Below, in pieces: positions 56,789-64,000 of a DNA stretch of 64,000 bases. The notes beneath the pieces are model-generated. The model was not told the DNA's origin and did no database searches. It saw only the letters and a program-made list of their open reading frames with translations. The stretch spans positions 1 to 64,000 of the forward strand of contig JAACJM010000099.1 in the NCBI GenBank assembly GCA_013368315.1, read 5' to 3'. Position 1 is the stretch's first letter; each line of letters begins with the position of its first letter. The position numbers and the translations under genes are program-made. This stretch comes from Tetrapyrgos nigripes. Taxonomy: Eukaryota > Basidiomycota > Agaricomycetes > Agaricales > Campanellaceae.

Positions 56789-57635
56789 CTAGGACTCACA
56801 AAATTATCTTGACGAGGCAGGACGTCCTCAAAATCCCAGTTGGATAAACAATCGACAATCGTCAACCAGATTATGCTTGGCTGGGAAAGTGGTGATGACC
56901 AGATTGAGGGCCATCACAACCATGTTCAGCATCCAAGGAGGAAAATCGTTGGGATGAGTGTATACTGAGTGCCAGAAATTGCGCTAGAACAAAGTGAAAG
57001 TGAGTATGAATGAAGGGCAAACGATGAAAGGAATCCTGATAACAACAAAATTCAGATTGTCGTTGCTCAGGCTTTGACGACTGATCAGGCCCTATGATAG
57101 ATGCTCTCATATTGATTGCATAGTTCCAGTAACCAAAGGCGAAGTTTGCAGCTGCAAGGATTGAGGTGATGAGGATGGAAGGATGAGTCATTAGTGGGCT
57201 TTGGCATGGTTGATCTTGGAGGACTTAGAAAAATTTCGAGTCAAAAAGCTTTTACCTACTTCTCTATAATCATGCTAGGGTACGGCCAAAAATGCCCTAA
57301 CCACAGATCACAAGCCTTAAAACAGGGTACTGACCTTTCACAATGTCCCTGACCAGAAAATCCAATCAGAACTGGGACCCATAACTTGAGAAAAGCTAGA
57401 TTAGCTATTCAGGGTAATCCTGAATGTATAGTTTGATGGCTGGAAAGTGAATGACTTGTATGAATGGATACGATTGCAGGCTTCTTTTCCAGAAAACATA
57501 TGAAAGTCAGGCTGGAATGGACCTGTGCTAAGGCCAAAATGTGCCCAGAGCTCAAAGCGAGTTAGCACAGTGTCAGCTTTACCTCTATTGAATCCATTGA
57601 CCAAGGAATGGTCAAGATCTTTAGTTGGGGGGAGA
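56789..57635 (-). other. 5' part of the preceding gene, exon joins uncertain
   Basis: Protein-like minus-strand pieces: 57643-57401 (LPPTKDLDHSLVNGFNRGKAD, LTRFELWAHFGLSTGPFQPD), 57191-57000 (ILITSILAAANFAFGYWNYAI, EQRQSEFCCYQDSF) and 56983-56830. The GT-AG joins are not consistent, so the 5' half may be decayed. The repeat starting at 57636 cuts the first piece. Confidence 0.45.
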
Positions 57636-59236
57636 TGATACACTGTACAAAATCACCATATACATACTTAGATTTTGGTCCATAATATCAGTTTTGACGT
57701 TCTTTTAAGGGAATAAGAGGACTAGGGTGAGCCCTGAACTGCTAGTTAAGACCTAGTGGGACTATAAAACAACAGTACAATAATATTAAGTGCTTATGGA
57801 TGGAGAAACAACTCATTCTAAGTACTATGATAGATATGTATGAGTTGGAGTTATGATAGCAGACCCACCAAATAATAAAGATAGCCTACAAAGGCTTTCA
57901 AATCCTATTATAATGACTAGTACTGCTAGCGTGATCCAAAGGGACAGTGAAGTGTGAGATAGCCCCTATTCGGAGGCATAGGAACGTGTAAGCAGCACAA
58001 TCCTCAGCTGAAAGGTCAATCATCAGACATGCAGACAAGCACACTAGGTCTAGATTTATGTATCAGCAAATCCCCGGCAGATCCTGTAGTACTAAGATGG
58101 CTTTGAAGGAGTCTTAAGTATCTGTAAAAGGTACATGTGGATAAAAGTACAGGATCCCAGAGAGTTCAGCTATCCATTGGTACAGAGGGGATAGTGAACA
58201 GACGTCTGTACACAGAGATATATGGAACAGAAGCGCTAAGTCGCAGTACATCTGAACAATCAGAATACAACCCAAACAGGTAACGGTATTTCTGGATAAG
58301 GATAAATCTGTCAGTAAGTGTCTAGCTAGGCATTGAAAGTGTTGAAGGATGAATAAGTATGCAAATGGGACTGCAGAAGAGCTGGACTCATATGTAGGAC
58401 TAAGTAGTAGGCTGTTGGCAATGCATAGAACATGTATAAAGCAAGATCGGAGAAAAAGGGAAAGGAAAACCGAGTGGAACAAAGAAACTACGAGAAAACC
58501 CTATGCCCCTAGTGTAAGGATGTGTATGAGGGACCTAGCAGTCATAAGTGGAGCGTTCTCACTAACCAGGACAGTACACGAAACACCAAATGGCTTACAA
58601 AGGGGACTGAAGAAAGTTTCTATGAATATTTAGATAATATTGAACAGTTTCCATATACCCTAATAGGCAAGTCTTTACTTACGAGGAAATAGGTAGGACT
58701 TGCTAATGGACTTTTCTATTTGTTTTGTATTTTCTCTACGTATCTTTTAGCAGACATCAAAAAGAAATAAGTAACTGTATAGTTGTAGCTGCGAGTAGTA
58801 TAAAAGGACCAGATATTATGAGTAGCTACCCAAGCCACGTACTGTAGAGTATCGGATCTCACTAGCAATAGTAGAGGACATGAAACACAAACTTAACTGC
58901 ACTCTCTATGAGTATAAACATTGTGTTGGATATAATAGAGTTTAAATTGAACATTTTGTGGTTATAACTGTGATCTTTGTGTTGACCTTTGGTCTATTGA
59001 GTGTCAAGAGTGTTTGATTTTAAGGCAACTGTGGCCTACAAGTGTTTGATTTGGGACTCATTGATCCCCTTGGTGTTAAACTTGTGTTTATTGTGTTGTG
59101 CACTAAGCGTCTGATCAAAAGTACTTATAGTACAAGTAAACTGGGATTTTGAGTACTCTGACTACTTGGAACACTTGTCTCATTTACATTTGTATAAGGT
59201 TTTGTGTTTGGGTGTAGTTCCTAGCACTTAATTACA
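57636..59236 (+). repeat. Solo-LTR-like repeat, copy B
   Basis: 1601 bp, TGATACACTGTAC...CTTAATTACA. It is the inverted partner of 7185-8804 and is very similar along its whole length. TATA-like 'agtataaaaggac' at 58796-58808 lies about 430 bp before the 3' end, fitting U3-R-U5 of an LTR. The flanks are ggaga and ttgaa, not a duplication. A matching minus-strand frame exists in copy A (EELDSYVGLSSRLLAMHR), but nothing shows it is translated. Confidence 0.65.
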
Positions 59237-59770
59237 TTGAATCGATGACTGAGTTCTGAAGATGAGGGATGTGTGGCTGGTCTGTTGTTTTTCTTTCCCT
59301 CCCGCTGTCTTTGTGCTTTGGCCTTTGCTTCTTCAGATGCATATGGACATCCTGGTGTGCCGTTTTCCCTCCAAGAGTCAAGGATATGGGCAATGATGGC
59401 ATTTTTCTCTACCCAAGTTGCTCCAATTTGCTGACACACTTTGAAAAGCCTAAGCTAATGTAAATGGACACAGTAAGTAGTACACAGCTTCGTCAAATGC
59501 AGCTTTCCTCTATGTCTGCTTTGTAGCTTCATCTTCATTGCTAATTCTCATCTCTAGCTCCTCCTGTCCTTGGTCCATCAGGTTCTTGACACATGCCTTG
59601 CAGAATGTTTTGTGCTGGGAGCTATTTTGTAGCTTCTCCTTATGAAAGTATTCCAGAGTGCGTTGGTTTTGACAGACATAGATGAAGAGAAGAGGGTAGG
59701 ACTGGACTGTAGGCAGTACCTAGTACGCAGGAATAAAATTTCATTATCTCAGTTTGGAAGAGTGTTGGGC
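59237..59770 (-). pseudogene. hAT transposase N-terminal zinc-finger fragment
   Basis: Minus strand: LFIYVCQNQRTLEYFHKEKLQNSSQHKTFCKACVKNLM with the Cys pair of a BED-like finger (59700-59590), then after a stop and frame change QIGATWVEKNAIIAHILDSW, GCPYASEEAKAKAQRQREG (59430-59300). This is the layout of the N-terminus of hAT-like proteins common in Agaricomycetes (finger, then K..WIAHL...CPYAS). The catalytic RNase H-like domain is missing: repeat copy B starts directly after. Confidence 0.6.
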
Positions 59771-59859
59771 TGGCAGCCGCTCAGAGCTTAGCTGATTGAA
59801 GGCTTAAGAAAGGCTGAAATATTTCGAAGAAAAAATTTAAGCCTTCAATTTAAGGCATT

Positions 59860-60120
59860 TAAGGCTTATGCCCTAAGGAGAACACTGATTATTCATACAG
59901 TATGGTTCAGAAGCTTCAACAAGCTCTCTAACCTTATGTGAAGAGTAAGACATAAGAGCCTGGATACATTCTGCACCATCAGTGACCTTATATTTGGCAA
60001 AGAGTCATTCGAGATGAGTTATGAAATTCTGGACCTTGTAGGATTGGCCCTTGAATTTTGGTGGTGCGTCTCTAGGACCGAGAGTAGGCATGCATAATAT
60101 GGAAGGGGTTTCATTCTGGA
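59860..60120 (-). pseudogene. Gypsy-6 gag fragment
   Basis: Minus strand: MPTLGPRDAPPKFKGQSYKV, QNFITHLE-TGA-LFAKYKV, CIQALMSYSSHKVRELVEA. Typical start of gag in basidiomycete Gypsy elements, 110 bp after the PBS at 60244-60226. The TGA (60005-60007) replaces a conserved Arg. The frame ends near 59870. Confidence 0.7.
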
Positions 60121-60225
60121 GATAATAGGGAAGAGTCAACATATTTGATATGTGAAAGATGATTGGTAGAAATAATTAAGCAGTGGGTGGTTGGAAGGAT
60201 GTGAGGACTGAGCTGATGGAAGCGA

Positions 60226-60244
60226 CCCCTTGCGGTGGGCTCCA
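60226..60244 (-). other. Primer-binding site of Gypsy-6
   Basis: Minus strand TGGAGCCCACCGCAAGGGG, same as the Gypsy-1 site except one base. Confidence 0.65.
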
Positions 60245-60245
60245 A

Positions 60246-60780
60246 TGATGACGAGAGATAGAGGACTCTCTAACGAAGACAATCCAAAATGCCTGTAAAG
60301 ATAGCCGAGACGGCCTCTGGTGTGAGTGGGCAGATAATCAACAAATCCTCACAAAATATGGGTGTGAATAAATGAGCAGAAAAGGGCTACAGAATCAAAC
60401 ACGGAAAAATCTGTACTGGAGATCTCGCAATGGTCTCTCAGCTGACAGTTTTCGTGGTAAGATCTCTGTACTTAAAATGTATTAAGTAGGAAGTAGAAAG
60501 TATCTACTGCTGCGCTACTTGTCTGATGTGAGATATGTGAGAGAGAGAAAAAATTTAAGGTGCAGATGTCTACTACTTATATACTACTAGGAAATAGAAT
60601 TTTCAACCAGGTAACAAGTCCGTATGAGTCATGAAAGAGTCAGAAAAAATCAGAAAAGAGTCAGTAAATAATGCGCGGTATGTGTCCGGAGCCGTAAAGA
60701 ATGACTACATAGAGTATAGAGTCATGAGAAAATCAAATAGTGTGTTTTGAGGTTGAAGAGATTGAAGACGCCTAGGGGCC
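60246..60780 (-). repeat. Gypsy-6 5' LTR (outer limit uncertain)
   Basis: Lies directly upstream of the PBS in the element's orientation. A TATA-like 'agtagtatataagtagt' on the minus strand near 60590-60574 fits an LTR promoter. There is no second LTR in the window, so the start is only bounded by coding debris at about 60794. Confidence 0.45.
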
Positions 60781-60793
60781 TGATTGCCTTTCT

Positions 60794-61587
60794 TCAGAAG
60801 ATAGTCAGGTGATCAATGTGAGGCTTCCTAATTGGGAACCTGAAATCATGTGATATATGTGAGTTGCCTGTGCAGGTGCGGGATCCAGAATCCGAGTGAT
60901 TTATGATGACGCATCCACCTTCCTCTACTTGAGATGACGAAAAATCAGCACACCAGTCTGATATGATCTTGTGGATTAGATGTTTGGAAGGAGGAGAAGG
61001 AGGAAACAAAGGAGTAGTTGTGGTTTTCACAAGGTCTACAGGTTCAAACATAGCAACAGGGCTTGTGGATTGTGAGTCACATCATGATTTGTTAATAAGC
61101 CTTGCGCTTCAGACTTTGAAACATTCGAAAATTGAATATTGTGAAACTTGGCTAACTCTCGTATTGACTTAAATGTCAGAGACAAGCACAATGTGGCTGG
61201 CGGTATCGAAGTATATATTAGTAAAGGATTGGCTGATGAACGCAAAACTGATTTAGAAAAACTATGAAATCCATACATTGTAGAACTTGGAAAAACCAAA
61301 TACCTTTTCAGATCTGGGAATAAACACAGAGGTGTAGCCTCTTTGCCTCCGCCAAGGAGAGAACGATAAACTGATTTTTCATCTTCAACAATTGGCAAAT
61401 CAGTAGGTAGATCTATCATAAAATCAAGCAAGGCATGGGGAAAATGATAATGGGCAATACTGGCTAGAGAGATGATAGCATAATGAGTTGTGATATCTCG
61501 CAATTGTAACCAGGCTTGAGATTGCCAAGGTGAGTGGGGCCTAGTCCCATCTGAAAGTGAACGGAATCTCATAAAACTGAAACACAA
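60794..61587 (-). pseudogene. Probable Helitron-associated protein fragment (region before DUF6570)
   Basis: Two minus-strand pieces. 61587-61036 ends LTFKSIRELAKFHNIQFSNVS-KSEAQGLLTNH. 61051-60794 reads FPPSPPSKHLIHKIISDWCAD, EEGGC. The pair 'helix-loop segment, then FPPxPPxxxLIxKIISDxC...EEAGC' is, as I recall it, the stretch that precedes the DUF6570/Helitron helicase-like part of large agaricomycete proteins. No helicase or Rep motif follows here. Frame change and stop at about 61040. The family call is tentative. Confidence 0.4.
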
Positions 61588-61740
61588 AGATCTGTAGTAT
61601 TGTCCAAACAGATAAGGTTTTGTGCAGGATAAGCAGATTGATTTGAGTCTGGCAAAAAAAATTGTGCCGATAAAACAGTGATCTCAATAGAAACAAGCGC
61701 GCAAGTCGACATGTCACTGTAGTACTCTGTTGAAAGGGAA

Positions 61741-62598
61741 CTACCAAATATAAAGTGTGATGGACCAGTCTGTGGACATTATAGGAAGACTGAACAAAGA
61801 TTGCAGAATGCTGCATGTAGGCAAATGCTTGGTCAAAGAAAGAATGTAGCAGAGAATACATCTGGATTTTAGGTGTTGATTCACAAAATATTCAACCAAA
61901 AATATCAGATCTCCCGATGCAATGAACTGCATTCTGAATGTAAAGGTAGAACGATAAGTACGCAAAGGAGTTAAGACCTTAGACGTTGGACTATATTTGG
62001 GAGATAGGTTGTTATGCGAATTGGATTGGAGGGAAGAAATTGAGCCATAGAACATTGAAACAGATATTTGGGTGTTATACGACATTGAGCTGTGAAATTG
62101 AAATGGCATTGTTTGATATGACGTTGAGTCATTAAATAAGAATGGCATTGGGCCATACGACGTTGAGTCGTTATATTGGAATGGCATGGGGCCATACGAC
62201 GTTGAGTCGTTATACTGAGATGGCATTGGGTCATATGACGTTGAACTGTCGAATGGAAATGATGTCGCAGTATCTTCGGTCAAGAGAGTGCCAAGAGAAT
62301 AGAGTGACATAGAGCCAAGAAACACTGAACCTCCGTGAACATATCGAGTGGCAGAAAGGTTTTTGAACAAAAAGTGATCCGAGCCAGAAATTCCATCAAG
62401 ACCAGAGTTAGAGTAACCATAGTCATTCAAGCCGGAGACTCCATCAGCCAAAGGGAAAGGACTCGGAGTCAGCGCAGAATCAAGGCCAGAGGCGTCAAGA
62501 CATGAGTCAGAGTAACCAGAGTAACCATAATCAAGTCCAGACAAGAACAATGGAAGCAAGGTAGCAAAAAGCACGAATAATGTGTGAAGAGAGTACAT
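61741..62598 (-). CDS. Secreted-looking ORF with 13-residue tandem repeats
   Basis: Starts MYSLHTLFVLFATLLPLFLSG at 62598, a good signal peptide, followed by Gly/Tyr/Asp/Ser-rich text (LDYGYSGYSDSCLDASG). At 62240-62090 four 13-residue units of the type STSYGPMPFQYND follow each other, 39 bp in the DNA. The C-terminal part (FTFRMQFIASGDLIFLVEYF... CSILQSLFSLP) is hydrophobic and may be read-through of an unrelated frame. The function is unknown; the frame may be joined to the next pieces by introns I could not place. Confidence 0.4.
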   Translation of the reverse strand: MYSLHTLFVLFATLLPLFLSGLDYGYSGYSDSCLDASGLDSALTPSPFPLADGVSGLNDYGYSNSGLDGISGSDHFLFKNLSATRYVHGGSVFLGSMSLYSLGTLLTEDTATSFPFDSSTSYDPMPSQYNDSTSYGPMPFQYNDSTSYGPMPFLFNDSTSYQTMPFQFHSSMSYNTQISVSMFYGSISSLQSNSHNNLSPKYSPTSKVLTPLRTYRSTFTFRMQFIASGDLIFLVEYFVNQHLKSRCILCYILSLTKHLPTCSILQSLFSLPIMSTDWSITLYIW

Positions 62599-62908
62599 GA
62601 TGATGGTATGAAAGGAGGAAAAAGGCAAGCACAGCTCAACGACTCCTACAGCTCTCGGAAGCAATCAACGAAAAAAACTGCCGAGCGATGAGCAGCACTC
62701 ATCGGTTTTTTTTTTGAAATCTTAAGAAATAACGATCGAGTTAATGATCCGCAGTCTGGAGACATGCGTGAACATCTATGTAAAGAGTGGCTACAGTACT
62801 GTACATAGTGTACTATGTATCTCCACGGTAAAGGTAAATCTGCAGACACCTTTCACATAGCATTGTAGATTACTGTATAGGAATATATGTACCATAACAT
62901 ATATATAT
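62599..62908. other. Spacer with a short A/T-flanked hairpin
   Basis: 'aaaaaaactgccgagcgatgag' then 'cagcactcatcggttttttttt' at 62671-62716 forms an imperfect stem. No gene is seen. Confidence 0.5.
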
Positions 62909-63485
62909 GTGACACTGGAAGCAAATCCCTGTAAATATGCCACCATACAGGGCTATTACAGCAGCCTTACTACAAGTCATTCAATAAGTAATACACCTTA
63001 CATTACAGGAGTATTACAAACACATATATTTTTCAGAATAATCCTGTAAGACTGCTGTAAAGCAGGGGGGATTACAGAAACATTTCAGTGTGACATAGTG
63101 TCACAGTAATACATTCTGTAATACTGCTGAGAAATACAAAGATATTTCAGAGTGACACTGGAAGAAATTCCTGGACTTGTTGTAAGGCTGCTGTAATACC
63201 CCTGTATGGCAGGGTAATTAAAGGAATTTCTTCTAGTGTCACTCTGAAATACCTCTGTATTTCTTGGCAGTATTAAAGAATGTATTATTGTGACACTATG
63301 TCACACTGAAATGTTGCTGTAATCCACCCTGATTTACAGCAGTCTTGCAGGATTGTTCTGAAAAATATATGTGTTTGTAATACTCCTGTAATGTAAAGTG
63401 TATTACTTATTGAATGACTTGTAGTAAGGCTGCTGTAATAGCCCTGTATGGTGGTGTATTTACAGGGATTTGCTTCCAGTGTGAC
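62909..63485. repeat. 577 bp foldback (MITE-like) element
   Basis: The two halves are near-perfect inverted copies. Left starts gtgacactggaagcaaatcc at 62909, right ends with its complement at 63485, and the match continues for about 260-270 bp each way to near 63165 and 63222. The motif 'gtgacact' or 'agtgtcac' recurs inside each arm. The small central part (63170-63220) resembles a piece of the arm again (ttgtaaggctgctgtaatacccctgtatgg). No coding capacity. The target duplication is unclear because the left flank is an AT run. Confidence 0.9.
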
Positions 63486-64000
63486 CTAGTCCCTGTATCC
63501 ATGCTGATTCACTCGTTCCTGGGCGATACCAGAGAAGCATGAGATGGCGCTGCTGCCTTACGCCTAACCGGTATGTCAAGGATAGTCTTTATGAGGTTGA
63601 TGGATATCGGGTCCAATTGAATACCTTCAAGTTGGAGACGGCTGTGGAAGGCTTCATTGCTGAGCATCATCTTTTCCTCGGTTTTGGTCATCTTGGCCTT
63701 GGGCTAGGGTGTTTCAAAGATGACGCATTAGTGAAATCTGAATCTCGAAAGCGAATAATTGGAAGATACACGTTTTTCAGCTTTTTAAACTTTCTTTTCA
63801 ACTCCCGTTTCCTCCTCTCTGATCTCAGAATTTGATCAAAAACACGAACGAAAACGCCCTGGAGTTAGGGTGCCCTGTTAGTACTACCGGGAGGAGACTC
63901 CGAGTCGTGATCAACGTCCTCGCTCCCTTCCAATGAGTGCGCTCCATCATCAAACTCCAGTGATGTCCGACTTGAAGTATTTGGGAGAGGTACAGCAGCT
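63486..64000 (-). other. Unassigned coding-like region at the window edge
   Basis: Minus strand: 63691-63509 (MTKTEEKMMLSNEAFHSRLQ, ISINLIKTILDIPVRRK). Upstream, in other frames, come RSERRKRELKRKFKKLKNVY (near 63815) and SLEFDDGAHSLEGSEDVDHD (near 63960-63900). This could be the 3' end of a multi-exon gene that begins beyond 64000. No family is recognised. Confidence 0.35.

Noticed and set aside
58349..58633. Protein-coding gene in repeat copies A and B
   Set aside because: The similar frames in the two copies follow from DNA similarity. Stops, no conserved start context and location in U3 speak against translation.
1..64000. CRISPR arrays, operons, prophage or rRNA
   Set aside because: No spaced direct repeats, no bacterial ribosome-binding context and no rRNA motifs were seen; the gene structure is eukaryotic.

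Overview
The window reads as repeat-rich nuclear DNA of a mushroom-forming basidiomycete (Agaricomycetes). The pointers are a CxC2-type KDZ transposase with a divergently transcribed companion region, a DUF6535 membrane protein joined to ankyrin repeats, chromodomain Ty3/Gypsy and Ty1/Copia retrotransposons, and host-type genes split by 49-60 bp GT-AG introns. The species cannot be fixed from the sequence. There is no sign of bacterial, organellar or viral genome organisation, and no rRNA or CRISPR.

Layout. 0-10.4 kb is a nest: a minus-strand Gypsy element (its 5' end and a ~2 kb LTR) lies against a decayed plus-strand Gypsy pol. Beside it is a minus-strand Copia element (Copia-1, 4.5-10.4 kb) whose protease region is split by a 1.6 kb solo-LTR-like repeat. 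10.4-16.2 kb is sparse, with a broken mitochondrial ribosomal protein (SOD-fold, mS42/mS43-like) pseudogene and a Cys/Arg-Asp-rich broken ORF. 16.2-18.4 kb holds the DUF6535 and ankyrin reading frames. 18.5-33 kb is a second nest: the 3' half of Copia-3, a nearly full-length chromovirus (Gypsy-3, both LTRs), a foreign Gypsy gag fragment, and inside that gag a complete but internally deleted Copia-2 with matched LTRs and a perfect 5 bp target duplication.

34.9-46.7 kb is a KDZ neighbourhood. The transposase runs leftwards from a TATA-bearing divergent promoter, and two intron-containing plus-strand genes of unknown function plus a minus-strand zinc-knuckle-like gene follow. 45.8-52.9 kb contains tRNA-derived (SINE-like) repeats, one with a degenerate telomere-like tail, a pair of 340 bp inverted repeats around 2.1 kb, a minisatellite, CACTG-ended mini-elements and a decayed Gypsy pol. 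53.7-57.6 kb holds two minus-strand intron-rich genes in which all nine introns I could place are phase 0. 57.6-60.8 kb has a second solo-LTR-like copy, a hAT zinc-finger fragment and a Gypsy gag/PBS. 60.8-62.6 kb is a broken, probably Helitron-associated reading frame next to a secreted-looking repeat protein. 62.9-63.5 kb is a 577 bp foldback element.

The theme joining the window is decay. In at least eight places, in five or more independent elements or genes, a TGA sits where the conserved reading frame calls for arginine. That is what CpG methylation and deamination of CGA would leave. The same change may explain why the DUF6535 and ankyrin frames, which share one phase, are split by two TGA codons.
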